Part shown: piece after piece, positions 24,448-32,815 of the stretch
How positions within the stretch are numbered: the stretch's first letter is position 1
How the letters are laid out: every line of letters starts with the position of its first letter
The notes under the pieces: model-generated
What the model was told of the DNA's origin: nothing
Seen by the model: the letters and a program-made list of their open reading frames with translations, nothing else
Database searches by the model: none
Made by a program: the position numbers and the translations under genes
Assembly (NCBI GenBank): GCA_002328745.1
Contig: DCVQ01000008.1
Coordinates: 1-41,430, forward strand
Length of the DNA stretch: 41,430 nt
Reading direction: 5' to 3'
Source: Actinobacteria bacterium UBA2184
GTDB lineage: Bacteria; Actinomycetota; Coriobacteriia; Anaerosomatales; Anaerosomataceae

Positions 24448-26563
24448 GCGCTTCTTCATCGCGACGATCTCGCGTCTCTGGCCGAAGACCGGGCGCCTCT
24501 CCACGGTGCTCGGGAAGCGGGTTGCGCTCGGCGTCGTCGTGATCGTGCTCGCGGCCGTGCCTATCGCGGTCAGGGTCGTGCCCCTCGGCTTCGTGGTCGG
24601 CGAGCCGGCGCCACGCACGTTCCGCGCCCCCCGCTCGATCCAGTTCGTGGACGTGTCCGCCACCGAGGCGCTCAGGCAGGTCGCCGGCGACGCGGTCGCG
24701 CCTGTCTACGTCTTCGACGAGAAGGCGCAGTCCTCGGCCAGACGCAACATCGTCGAGTTCTTCTCATCGGTCTCCTCGGCGCGCGCGTCGCACAGCGGCG
24801 ACGCGACGGCGCAGGCGGCCTTCATGGAAGAGCGGTATTCGTCACTCGTCGACACCGAGACCATCGCCGCGATCGTGGCTCTCAGCGAAGAGTCGATCGA
24901 CACCGTCGCGCGCAATGTCGAGACGCTGGTGAGCGGCATCCTGTCGGCACGCATTCTGGAGGGCGATCTCGCCGGCGCGCAGGAACAGCTTGCTCGAAGC
25001 GCCGAGCTGGTGGCGCTCTCGCTCGCAGAGCGTTACGTCGTCATCGAGGTCGGAAACGCGTTCCTGCAGCCCACGTTCGTGATCGATGAGGCGGCCACGT
25101 CGCGTGCGCGCCAGGAATCGGTCGCGCGCGTATCGCCCGTGGTGGTGGTGGTGCAGGAAGGCGAGAACATCGTCGAGCGAGGCGACATCGTCTCGGAGCG
25201 CGACATCGAGCTGATCCGCAGCCTCGGTGGCCTCGATCAGGGCGTCGACGCGGTCTCGGTGGCCGCCAGCGTGGTGCTGATGTCACTGCTGATCGTGGCG
25301 GCGGGCGCGTATATCGCGTCGTACGAGACCGAGGTGTGGAACCGCCTCCGCGACATGCTCCTGCTCGCGACGCTGTTCCTCGGCATGATGTACATCACGC
25401 GGCTGGCCATGCTGCTCATCCCCGAGATATCGCCCTACATCATGCCGGTGGCGCTGGCGGCCGTGTTCGCGACGCTGCTGGTGAGCGCGCGCGCGGCGCT
25501 CGTGCTGACGGTGCTCACCACGGTGGCCGGGCTCCTCCTCGGATTCACGGGCGGCGTCCAGGTGGTAACGACACTGCTCTCGAGCGTAGCCGCCGCGGCG
25601 ATACTCTCCGGGCTCACCCAGCGGTCGCACCTGTTCTACGCGGGCGGGCTGCTCGTCGTGATCGTGGGCACCGTGTCGTTCGGATCCTCGCTCGCTTCGG
25701 GCAATGCGCTCGGTCCCTCGCTCGGGGCAGGGGCGTACGGTCTGGCCGGAGGCCTTACCACGACGGTGCTCATGCTCGGCCTGCTGCCGTTCTTCGAGTT
25801 CGTTTTCGGCGTGACGACCGACATCACCCTGCTCGAGCTCGGCAATCCGAGCCACCCGCTGCTGCGGCGCCTCATGACCGAGGCTCCCGGCACGTACAGC
25901 CATTCGGTGATGACTGCGAACCTGGCCGAGTCGGCCGCCGAGGCGATCGGCGCGAATCCGCTGCTCGCTCGCGTGGGCGCGTACTTCCACGACATCGGCA
26001 AGGTGCGGCGCCCCGCGTTTTTCGTCGAGAACCAGGCCGGCGGCACGAACCCGCACGACAAGACGTCGCCGTCGCTCTCGGCGCGGATCATCACGGCGCA
26101 CGTGCGCGAGGGTGTCGAGCTCACGAGCGAGCATCGGCTTCCTCCGGAGATCGTGGACATCGTCCGTCAGCATCACGGGACGTCGGTGGTCGCGTACTTC
26201 TACGACAAGGCGGCCAAGAAGGGCGGCCCGGTCCTGGAGGGCGACTTCCGCTACGACGGACAGCGCCCGACCTCGCGGGAGGCGGCGCTCGTGATGCTGG
26301 CCGATTCGGCGGAGGCCGCGATGCGGACGCTCACACACCCGACTCCCTCGCGGATCGATGGGGCGCTGCGCCGGATCGTGCGTGCGAAGATCGAGGACCA
26401 CCAGCTCGACCAGTGCGACCTGACGCTTGCGAACATCGAGACCGTCATCCAGGTGTACGGCCGCATGCTCGCGAGCGTGTATCATCCGCGCATCGAGTAC
26501 CCGGAGCCAAGCGAGAAGGTGGAGGCCCATGCAGGTGAGCATCATCAGCCACAGGGAGCCTGA
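24440..26563 (+). CDS. PgpH-type 7TM HD-domain phosphohydrolase
   Basis: 707 residues. One N-terminal membrane helix (~25-50) is followed by a large extracytoplasmic 7TMR-HDED domain (~60-275), seven membrane helices (~280-460) and a cytoplasmic HD domain with SHSVMTANLAE, the AYFHDIGK motif (H517-D518), RQHHGTSVV and LADSAEAA. This layout matches PgpH, a c-di-AMP phosphodiesterase in Firmicutes; the substrate here is inferred. The ATG lies within the phoH end, and the ybeY start lies within this gene's 3' end, so translation is probably coupled. No c-di-AMP synthase is present in the window. Confidence 0.93.
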   Translation: MARRFFIATISRLWPKTGRLSTVLGKRVALGVVVIVLAAVPIAVRVVPLGFVVGEPAPRTFRAPRSIQFVDVSATEALRQVAGDAVAPVYVFDEKAQSSARRNIVEFFSSVSSARASHSGDATAQAAFMEERYSSLVDTETIAAIVALSEESIDTVARNVETLVSGILSARILEGDLAGAQEQLARSAELVALSLAERYVVIEVGNAFLQPTFVIDEAATSRARQESVARVSPVVVVVQEGENIVERGDIVSERDIELIRSLGGLDQGVDAVSVAASVVLMSLLIVAAGAYIASYETEVWNRLRDMLLLATLFLGMMYITRLAMLLIPEISPYIMPVALAAVFATLLVSARAALVLTVLTTVAGLLLGFTGGVQVVTTLLSSVAAAAILSGLTQRSHLFYAGGLLVVIVGTVSFGSSLASGNALGPSLGAGAYGLAGGLTTTVLMLGLLPFFEFVFGVTTDITLLELGNPSHPLLRRLMTEAPGTYSHSVMTANLAESAAEAIGANPLLARVGAYFHDIGKVRRPAFFVENQAGGTNPHDKTSPSLSARIITAHVREGVELTSEHRLPPEIVDIVRQHHGTSVVAYFYDKAAKKGGPVLEGDFRYDGQRPTSREAALVMLADSAEAAMRTLTHPTPSRIDGALRRIVRAKIEDHQLDQCDLTLANIETVIQVYGRMLASVYHPRIEYPEPSEKVEAHAGEHHQPQGA

Positions 26564-26972
26564 GCCGCTCGATCTTGAGGCGTTCGAGCGGCTCGCCCTG
26601 TTCGTGCTCGAGCTCGAAGAGGTCCCGGACATGAGCGAGCTCTCCATCGCGCTTGTCGGCGAGGACGAGATGGCGCGCCTGAACGAGCAGCACCGCGGCG
26701 TCGTCGGTCCGACCGACGTGCTGTCCTGGCCATGCGACGATCCGTGCCCCACGCCCGGCGACGAGCCGATCACGCTCGGCGACGTGGTGATCGCTCCGGA
26801 GGTCGCCGAGCGGCAGGCGCTAGAGCTCGGCCACAGCGTGGAGCACGAGCTCGACGTGCTGCTCGTGCATGGCGTGCTGCACGTCCTCGGCTACGACCAC
26901 GAGACCGACGAGGATGCCGCGGTCATGGACGCGCGACAGGCCGCGCTGCTCGACGCGTACGCGACGGAGTAG
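26529..26972 (+). CDS. ybeY: Endoribonuclease YbeY
   Basis: Single-strand endoribonuclease for 16S rRNA 3'-end maturation and ribosome quality control. 147 residues with the metal motif HGVLHVLGYDH (H114, H118, H124), preceded by PTDVLSWP and LGDVVIAPEVA, both characteristic. The ATG at 26529 overlaps the preceding gene by 35 bases, behind a good GGTGGAGG ribosome site. Its place between the phoH block and dgkA/era is conserved widely. Confidence 0.96.
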   Translation: MQVSIISHREPEPLDLEAFERLALFVLELEEVPDMSELSIALVGEDEMARLNEQHRGVVGPTDVLSWPCDDPCPTPGDEPITLGDVVIAPEVAERQALELGHSVEHELDVLLVHGVLHVLGYDHETDEDAAVMDARQAALLDAYATE

Positions 26973-26977
26973 TGCCC

Positions 26978-27679
26978 ATGCGCAGCCGCTCGCTGCTGTT
27001 CAGTTTCAACTACGCCATCGAAGGCATCGTGTACGCGCTGCGCACGCAGCGCAACATGCGCCTGCATCTCGCGGCGGGAGGGGTGGTGCTCGCGGCATCG
27101 CTCTTCTTCCGGGTGGGCAGGATCGAGTTTCTCGCGGTGTGCTTCGCCATAGCGTTCGTGCTGGTGACCGAGCTCGCCAACACCGCGATCGAGGCGGCCG
27201 TCGACGTCGCGACGCAGAGCTTCGACCCGCTGGCGAAGGTCGCCAAGGATGTCGCCGCGGGAGCCGTGTTCGTGGCTGCGGTCAACGCGCTCATCGTCGG
27301 CTACGTCGTCTTCTTCGCGCGGCTCACCGGAGCGACCGACACGCTGATCGCCCGCGTGCGGGAGGCGCCCGCCCACGTGACAGTCATCGCGCTGGTGCTC
27401 ACGGCCTTCGCTGTTCTCGCCACGAAGGCGCTGACGCACGAGGGCACGTTCCTGCGTGGCGGATGGCCGTCAGGCCACACCGCGCTGGCGGCGTCGGCCG
27501 CGACCGCGATCGCGCACATCACCGCGAGCGCCGAGGCGGCCGTCCTCGCGGGCCTCGTGACCGCGCTGGTCGCGCAGAGCCGGGTCGAGGGCGAGGCGCA
27601 TACGGTGCCCCAGGTGCTTCTCGGCATCGTCGTCGGCTTCGCCGTCACCACGCTGGTGTTTCAGGTATTCTTCTTCTAG
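26978..27679 (+). CDS. DgkA-type lipid kinase fused to a PAP2-like phosphatase domain
   Basis: 233 residues, nearly all membrane. Residues 1-118 are a DgkA/undecaprenol kinase domain with NMRLHLAAG and the catalytic ELANTAIEAAVD (E65...E72). Residues ~130-233 form a PAP2-like domain with PSGH at 164-167 and SR-x5-H at 201-208. The position four after that His, normally Asp in SRx5Hx3D, is Gln212, and no clear KX6RP first motif is present. The kinase part would make undecaprenyl phosphate from undecaprenol; the phosphatase part might act on undecaprenyl pyrophosphate. It lies between ybeY and a CBS protein, the usual position of dgkA. Activity of the second domain is uncertain. Confidence 0.88.
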   Translation: MRSRSLLFSFNYAIEGIVYALRTQRNMRLHLAAGGVVLAASLFFRVGRIEFLAVCFAIAFVLVTELANTAIEAAVDVATQSFDPLAKVAKDVAAGAVFVAAVNALIVGYVVFFARLTGATDTLIARVREAPAHVTVIALVLTAFAVLATKALTHEGTFLRGGWPSGHTALAASAATAIAHITASAEAAVLAGLVTALVAQSRVEGEAHTVPQVLLGIVVGFAVTTLVFQVFFF

Positions 27680-27725
27680 GCTCACAGATCGCGTCGGGCC
27701 TCTCGGGAGGGACTCACCCCGCACC

Positions 27726-29030
27726 ATGACTGCACTGACGCTTCTCATCGTCGTCGGCATCCTGTTCGTGATCGTCGCGGTCGGCGCGGTCTTCTCGGCC
27801 GCCGAGGCCTCGGCACGCCTGCTCGCCCGCAGCCGCACTCGGCGTCTCATCGAGTCGGACCGTCGCGGGGCCGTGGCCCTCGACGGCCTCGTCGAGCGCC
27901 CCGGCCGCCTCGCGTCGGCAGCCGCTCTGTGGCGCGCTCTCAGCTACTCCACCGCATCGCTCGTGCTGCTGCTCGGCGCGTCGGAGGTGCTCTCGGGCGA
28001 CCTGCGCTGGTGGACCGCCGGAGCGATCGTCGTGGCGGGTGTCGCCTCGGTGTTCGCGCTCGCCGAAGCTCTGCCGCGCACTCTGGCCGTGCACAACCCC
28101 GAGAGCGTGGGACTGAGCGCCGCGCCGGCTGCCGAGCGCCTGACGGCGTTGCTGGCCCCGATCGCGCGGCTCCTGGCGTCGGGGTGGCTCCGCATGGCCG
28201 CGCTCGTCGCCGACGAGCCGGTCGCCGACGCGTGGCTTACCGGTGACGAGTACGCGAGCGACGCCGCGGATGACGAGGAGTCGAGCCGCGACATCGCCGA
28301 GGAGGCGTTCATCGATGCGGTCGTCGACTTCGCCACGAAGATCGTGCGCGAGGTCATGGTCCCGCGCACCGACATGATCTGTCTCGAGGATACGGCGACG
28401 ATCCCGGAGGCGGTGTCCCTCGTGGCGGCGTCCGGCTGCTCGCGACTGCCGGTGTACCACGAGACGCTCGACGACATCCGCGGTGTGCTGTTCGCGAAGG
28501 ACCTGCTCATCTGCGCGGGCGCGAAGGACTGCCCCGAGACGGTAGCGTCGCTCTCGCGGGAGGCCTACTTCGTCCCCGAGACCAAGCCCGTCGATGAGCT
28601 GCTCGTGGAGATGCGTCAGCGCAAGACGCACATGGCCCTCGTCGCCGATGAGTACGGCGGCACCGCGGGGCTCGTCACCATCGAGGACCTGCTGGAAGAG
28701 ATCGTGGGCGAGATCTTCGACGAGTACGACCGCGCGGAGCCGATGGTGGTGGAACTCGGCGACGGGCTGCTGCTCCTGGACGCGCGGATGCCGATCGACG
28801 ACTTCAACGACCTGCTCGGCACGGCCATCGAGCTCGAGGCCGATTCGATCGGCGGCCTGTTCGTCGAACTGGCGGGGCATATCCCTGCGCCGGGCGAGAC
28901 CGTTGAGGTGGAAGGCGTCGTGATCACGGCGCGCGACGTGGAGGGCACGCGCGTCCGCCGATTGCTCGTGAAGCCCACCGGTGATCCCGACAAGGAGACC
29001 GCAGATGCCGAAGAAACTGACCGAAGCTGA
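27726..29030 (+). CDS. DUF21/CBS/CorC-domain membrane protein (hemolysin C / CorC family)
   Basis: 434 residues. An N-terminal DUF21 (CNNM) membrane domain with about four helices (~1-160) starts with FSAAEASARLLARSR. A pair of CBS domains (~205-330) contains VMVPRTDM, SRLPVYHETLDDIRGVLFAKDLL and VADEYGGTAGLVTIEDLLEEIVGEI. A C-terminal CorC_HlyC domain (~345-420) follows. Relatives are Mg2+/cation exporters or regulators of magnesium handling; haemolysis is a historical name. ATG at 27726; the upstream 46 bases hold only a GGGAGGG purine stretch. The gene overlaps cdd by 26 bases. Confidence 0.92.
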   Translation: MTALTLLIVVGILFVIVAVGAVFSAAEASARLLARSRTRRLIESDRRGAVALDGLVERPGRLASAAALWRALSYSTASLVLLLGASEVLSGDLRWWTAGAIVVAGVASVFALAEALPRTLAVHNPESVGLSAAPAAERLTALLAPIARLLASGWLRMAALVADEPVADAWLTGDEYASDAADDEESSRDIAEEAFIDAVVDFATKIVREVMVPRTDMICLEDTATIPEAVSLVAASGCSRLPVYHETLDDIRGVLFAKDLLICAGAKDCPETVASLSREAYFVPETKPVDELLVEMRQRKTHMALVADEYGGTAGLVTIEDLLEEIVGEIFDEYDRAEPMVVELGDGLLLLDARMPIDDFNDLLGTAIELEADSIGGLFVELAGHIPAPGETVEVEGVVITARDVEGTRVRRLLVKPTGDPDKETADAEETDRS

Positions 29031-29436
29031 CATGGCGCTGCTCGCGTTCGCGCGGGAGGTGCACCCGAGGGCATACGCGCCGTACTCCGGGTTCCGGGTA
29101 GGCGCCGCCGTGTTCGCCGGGGGAGAGATCTTCCAGGGCGTGAACGTGGAGAACGCCGCATACGGCTCGACGATCTGCGCGGAGCGGGCGGCGGCGCTCG
29201 CGGCTGTGACGGCCGGACACACCGAGTTCGACGCGGTGGCGGTCGTCGGGGACTCGGAGGCCCCGTGCGTCCCCTGCGGCGCGTGCAGGCAGTTCCTCGC
29301 CGAGTTCAACCCGGCCATGCGCGTGATCATGGGCGGACGCACCGACGCGGTGGATGCGCTGCGGCTCGACGAGCTGCTCCCCGAGGCGTTCGTGCGCGGC
29401 TATCTCGACCAGGACGACGGAGACGATGACGCGTGA
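29005..29436 (+). CDS. cdd: Cytidine deaminase
   Basis: Deaminates cytidine and deoxycytidine to uridine and deoxyuridine in pyrimidine salvage. 143 residues with the zinc site C58-A-E60 (TICAERAA) and PCGACRQF (C91, C94), plus the substrate-binding NVENAAYGS. The short homotetrameric type is indicated by length. The ATG at 29005 follows AAGGAG; a start at 28981 would lack family similarity. It overlaps the CBS gene upstream, and its stop overlaps the era start as GTGA. Confidence 0.96.
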   Translation: MPKKLTEADMALLAFAREVHPRAYAPYSGFRVGAAVFAGGEIFQGVNVENAAYGSTICAERAAALAAVTAGHTEFDAVAVVGDSEAPCVPCGACRQFLAEFNPAMRVIMGGRTDAVDALRLDELLPEAFVRGYLDQDDGDDDA

Positions 29437-30347
29437 CGTTCGCACCGGACGAATCGGTCCGTAGCGGTTTTGTGGCGCTTGTCGGGCGTCCGAACGCCGG
29501 CAAGAGCACGCTCGTCAACGCCCTCGTGGGCACCAAGGTCGCCATCACCTCGGACACCCCGCAGACCACGCGTCACCGTCTGCGCGCCGTGCTGGACCGC
29601 GAGGACGCGCAGATCGTGCTCGTGGACACTCCCGGCCTGCACAAACCGGTGGACGCGCTCGGCGAAGAGGTGAACCGCTCGAGCATGATGGCGCTCGCCG
29701 ACGTGGATGTGGTGGCGCTGTGCGTGGACGCGACAGCACCCGTCGGCGCGGGCGACGCATGGGTGGCCGAGCGCATCGGCTCGGGGCGCCGGCCGGTCGT
29801 CGTGGTGATGACCAAGGCGGACATCGCAGACGCCGAGACCATCGCGCGGCAGTTCGCGCGCGTGCGCGAGCTGGTCTCGCCGACCGCCGAGGTCGCGCTG
29901 TCGGCCAAGGACGGTTTCAACCTCGAAGCGCTCGTGGAGGCCGTCCTGCCGCACCTGCCGATGGGCCCGCGGTTCTTCCCGCGGGACATGACGACCGATC
30001 AGTCGCTGGAGGTGATGCTCGCGGAGCTCGTGCGCGAGAAGGTGCTGAGGCTCACCCGCGATGAGGTGCCGCATGCGGTCGGCGTGCAGCTCGACGAACT
30101 CGAGTACGACGAGCGCAGCGACCGGCACACGGTTCGGGCGACCATCTACGTGGAGCGCGACTCCCAGAAGGGCATCATCATCGGTAAGGGCGGAGAGATG
30201 ATCCGCACCATCGGGACCGAGGCGCGGCTCGATATGGAGCGCCTGCTCGGCACCGCCGTCTACCTCGACCTGCGGGTCAAGGTGAAGAAGGACTGGCGCC
30301 GCGACGGCGCGCAGATCAAGCGGTTCGGGTACGGAGAGGGGCTCTAG
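29433..30347 (+). CDS. era: GTPase Era
   Basis: Essential GTPase for 16S rRNA 3'-end binding and 30S assembly. 304 residues: G1 GRPNAGKST (18-26), the switch region SDTPQTTRHRL, G3 DTPGLH and G4 TKAD (Thr instead of the usual Asn). A C-terminal KH domain carries GIIIGKGGEMIRTIG and ends in VKVKKDWR. The GTG at 29433 overlaps the cdd TGA. With ybeY, rsfS, obg and rsmE in the same window it belongs to a ribosome-assembly-rich region. Confidence 0.97.
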   Translation: MTFAPDESVRSGFVALVGRPNAGKSTLVNALVGTKVAITSDTPQTTRHRLRAVLDREDAQIVLVDTPGLHKPVDALGEEVNRSSMMALADVDVVALCVDATAPVGAGDAWVAERIGSGRRPVVVVMTKADIADAETIARQFARVRELVSPTAEVALSAKDGFNLEALVEAVLPHLPMGPRFFPRDMTTDQSLEVMLAELVREKVLRLTRDEVPHAVGVQLDELEYDERSDRHTVRATIYVERDSQKGIIIGKGGEMIRTIGTEARLDMERLLGTAVYLDLRVKVKKDWRRDGAQIKRFGYGEGL

Positions 30348-30350
30348 GCG

Positions 30351-31034
30351 ATGGACAAGGCAACGCTCGCACGCGCGATCGACCAGACCCTCCTGAAGCC
30401 GACCGTCGGCTATCAGGCCGCAGCCGAGTGGATGGAGCTCTCGGCGGGAGCCGGGTTCGCCTCGCTATGCGTGTCGCCGTTCCTCGTGCCGCTCGCCGCA
30501 CAGCGGCTTGCGGGGACCGACACCGTGGTGTGTTCCGTCGTCGGGTTCCCTCTTGGTTACACCAACACCGAGTCGAAGGTCGAGGAGGCGTCCCACCTCG
30601 TCCAGCTCGGCTGCGCTGAGGTCGACATGGTGCTCAACATCGCCGCCCTGCTCGAGGGTGACGATGCGTTCGTGCGTGACGACATCGAAGCCGTGGTGCG
30701 CATGACCGGGACCGCATCCGAGGGCGTGGGCATCGTGAAGGTCATCCTCGAGACGGGCTATCTCGAGCCTGCCGACATCGAGCGCGGGTGCCGTCTCGCG
30801 GTCGAGGCCGGCGCGGACTTCGTGAAGACTTCCACCGGTTTCGGCCCGAGAGGCGCCTCCGTCGAGGACGTGCGGCTGATGCGCTCGACCGTCGGGCCTC
30901 ACGTCGGCGTGAAGGCGGCGGGCGGCATACGCGACCTCGACACGGCGCTCGCGATGCTCGCGGCCGGCGCATCGCGCATCGGCACCTCATCGGGCATCGA
31001 GATCCTCGAGGCGCTCGAGGCGCGCCGGGGCTGA
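30351..31034 (+). CDS. deoC: Deoxyribose-phosphate aldolase
   Basis: Class I aldolase cleaving 2-deoxyribose-5-phosphate to acetaldehyde and glyceraldehyde-3-phosphate in deoxynucleoside breakdown. 227 residues with the TIM-barrel motifs DQTLLKP at the start, EVDMVLNI (D92), KVILET and the Schiff-base lysine K159 in DFVKTSTGFG, then KAAGGIRD. ATG at 30351, 3 bases after era. It forms a small salvage pair with cdd on the other side of era. Confidence 0.97.
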   Translation: MDKATLARAIDQTLLKPTVGYQAAAEWMELSAGAGFASLCVSPFLVPLAAQRLAGTDTVVCSVVGFPLGYTNTESKVEEASHLVQLGCAEVDMVLNIAALLEGDDAFVRDDIEAVVRMTGTASEGVGIVKVILETGYLEPADIERGCRLAVEAGADFVKTSTGFGPRGASVEDVRLMRSTVGPHVGVKAAGGIRDLDTALAMLAAGASRIGTSSGIEILEALEARRG

Positions 31035-31038
31035 CACG

Positions 31039-31794
31039 ATGCTCACACGACGCGTCCGGGCGCTGTCGCTCAAGAAGACGAAGCTCGGCGAGTCCGACCT
31101 CATCGTCACGCTCCTCGCCGAGGACGGCTGCCAGATCCGCGCCGTCGCCAAGGGCTCACGCAAGCCCGGTTCGCGCTTCGGCGCCCGCGTCGAGCCGTTC
31201 TCGGTCGTGGACCTGCTGCTGCACGGCGGCCGGACGCTCGACATCATCACCGATGCGGAGACGGCCGTCTCGCACGCGCCGTTGCGCGCTGACTACGATC
31301 GCTCGCAGGCGGGATCCGTGGTCGTGGACTTCCTCGACAAGGTCTCGGTGGAGTGCCAGGCCGAGGACAGGCTGTTCGGTCTCGCGTGCGCGACCCTGGA
31401 TGCGATGGAGGCGGCCGGGACCGGCGAGCTGCTCTGCCTCGTGGACGCCTTCCTGCTCAAGGGCATGGCGATGCACGGCTACCGTCCGCAATTCGACGCG
31501 TGCGTCGGCTGCGGCGCTCCGGCTTCGGGAAGCGAGCGCTTCGCGCTGGAGTCGGGCGGGCCGGTGTGCGACGGCTGCGACTGCGGCGAAGTCACGCACC
31601 TCGCGGCGCCGGTGCGCGCCGCGCTCGTGGCGATGATGCGCGCGCGCATGGCCGACGTCGCCGATCTGGGGATACCGGGTGCGGTGGCCGCCGATACGCT
31701 CGCGTTCTTGCGCGCGTACGTCGTCTATCACGTCCCGGCTCGCCTGAAGGCGCTCGCGCTGTACGAGGCGGAAGCGAGACGAGACGCCCGGTAG
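31039..31794 (+). CDS. recO: DNA repair protein RecO
   Basis: Works with RecR/RecF to load RecA on SSB-coated single-stranded DNA. 251 residues: an N-terminal OB fold (RRVRALSLKKTKLGESDLIV), a helical domain and a zinc finger with C155-x2-C158 and C177-x2-C180 (CVGCG, CDGC). The position after era/deoC is common in Gram-positive bacteria. ATG at 31039, 4 bases behind the deoC stop. It is the last gene of the phoH-led run. Confidence 0.94.
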   Translation: MLTRRVRALSLKKTKLGESDLIVTLLAEDGCQIRAVAKGSRKPGSRFGARVEPFSVVDLLLHGGRTLDIITDAETAVSHAPLRADYDRSQAGSVVVDFLDKVSVECQAEDRLFGLACATLDAMEAAGTGELLCLVDAFLLKGMAMHGYRPQFDACVGCGAPASGSERFALESGGPVCDGCDCGEVTHLAAPVRAALVAMMRARMADVADLGIPGAVAADTLAFLRAYVVYHVPARLKALALYEAEARRDAR

Positions 31795-31850
31795 CGCGAG
31801 GCAGACGGTCGCCCCTACCGCCGCACGGCGGTGCGGACCCCGTCCTGGTG

Positions 31851-31856
31851 TACACT
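31851..31856 (+). promoter_or_regulatory. Possible glyQ -10 element
   Basis: TACACT in the 121-base gap between recO and glyQ, 59 bases before the glyQ ATG, with no clear -35. A short hairpin (CCGCAC-GGCG-GTGCGG, 31821-31836) lies just upstream and may end the recO transcript. The remaining leader is too short for a T-box. Confidence 0.28.
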
Positions 31857-31915
31857 ATTCGCCACGCTCGGCGCGCCTCGCCGGGCACACACGACCACGG
31901 AGATTCGGGGAGTCG

Positions 31916-32815
31916 ATGGCGCTGAACTTCCAGGACATGATCCTTGCGCTCTCGCGCTACTGGGCCGAACAGGGCTGCGTGCTCCTGCAGCCGCACGACA
32001 TGGAGGTGGGGGCGGGTACGTTCCACCCCGCCACGACGCTTCGCTCGCTCGGCCCCGAGGCGTGGCGGTGCGCGTACGTGCAGCCGAGCCGTCGGCCCAC
32101 CGACGGCCGGTACGGCGAGAACCCCAACCGGCTGCAGCACTACTACCAGTACCAGGTGATCTTGAAGCCGAGCCCGGACGACGTGCTCGACCTCTACTTC
32201 GGGTCGCTTCGGGCGATCGGCATCGAGCCCGCCGAGCACGACATGCGTCTGGTGGAAGACGACTGGGAGTCGCCGACTCTGGGCGCGTGGGGTCTCGGCT
32301 GGGAGGTGTGGCTGAACGGCATGGAGGTCACGCAGTTCACCTACTTCCAGCAGGTCGGGGGCATCGAGTGCGACCCGGTCCCCGCCGAGATCACCTACGG
32401 CCTCGAACGCCTCGCGATGTACATCCAGGGCAAGGACTCGGTGTTCGACCTCGAGTGGACGCCGGGCTTCACCTACGGCGACGTGTTCCTGCGCAACGAG
32501 CGCGAGCAGTCGAAGTACAACTTCGAGCTCGCCGACACGGCGATGCTGCGCCAGCTCTTCGACATGCACGAGGCGGAGAGCCGGCGCGTGCTCGAGGCCG
32601 GCGCGGTGCTGCCCGCGTACGAGCAGGCGCTCAAGTGCTCCCATTACTTCAACCTTCTCGACGCGCGCGGGGCCATCGCGGTCACCGAGCGCGTGAGCTT
32701 CATCGGGCGGATCCGGACCCTGGCGAAGGGCGCTGCCGAGGCGTTCGTCTCGGGCGCGACCGGCGAGGCCGGCATCGCCGAGGCCGCGCCGGCCGAAGGC
32801 GGTGATGCCCAGTGA
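31916..32815 (+). CDS. glyQ: Glycyl-tRNA synthetase alpha subunit
   Basis: Catalytic (class II) alpha chain of the alpha2-beta2 GlyRS. 299 residues with the hallmark start FQDMILALSRYWAEQGC, then QPHDMEVGAGTFHPATTLRSLGP, YVQPSRRPTDGRYGENPNR and the YQYQVILKPSP stretch. Final residues are Ala/Glu-rich. A GGGGAG Shine-Dalgarno precedes the ATG. The stop overlaps the glyS start as GTGA. Presence of the two-subunit enzyme argues against the Actinomycetia and for a Coriobacteriia-like host. Confidence 0.98.
   Translation: MALNFQDMILALSRYWAEQGCVLLQPHDMEVGAGTFHPATTLRSLGPEAWRCAYVQPSRRPTDGRYGENPNRLQHYYQYQVILKPSPDDVLDLYFGSLRAIGIEPAEHDMRLVEDDWESPTLGAWGLGWEVWLNGMEVTQFTYFQQVGGIECDPVPAEITYGLERLAMYIQGKDSVFDLEWTPGFTYGDVFLRNEREQSKYNFELADTAMLRQLFDMHEAESRRVLEAGAVLPAYEQALKCSHYFNLLDARGAIAVTERVSFIGRIRTLAKGAAEAFVSGATGEAGIAEAAPAEGGDAQ

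Noticed and set aside
29433..30347. Era G4 motif TKAD instead of NKxD as a sign of lost function.
   Set aside because: Thr at this position is seen in other actinobacterial Era proteins, and all other motifs and the KH domain are intact.
31795..31915. A T-box riboswitch in front of glyQ.
   Set aside because: The gap is only 121 bases with one 6-bp hairpin and no T-box or specifier-loop structure; it is too short for the element.
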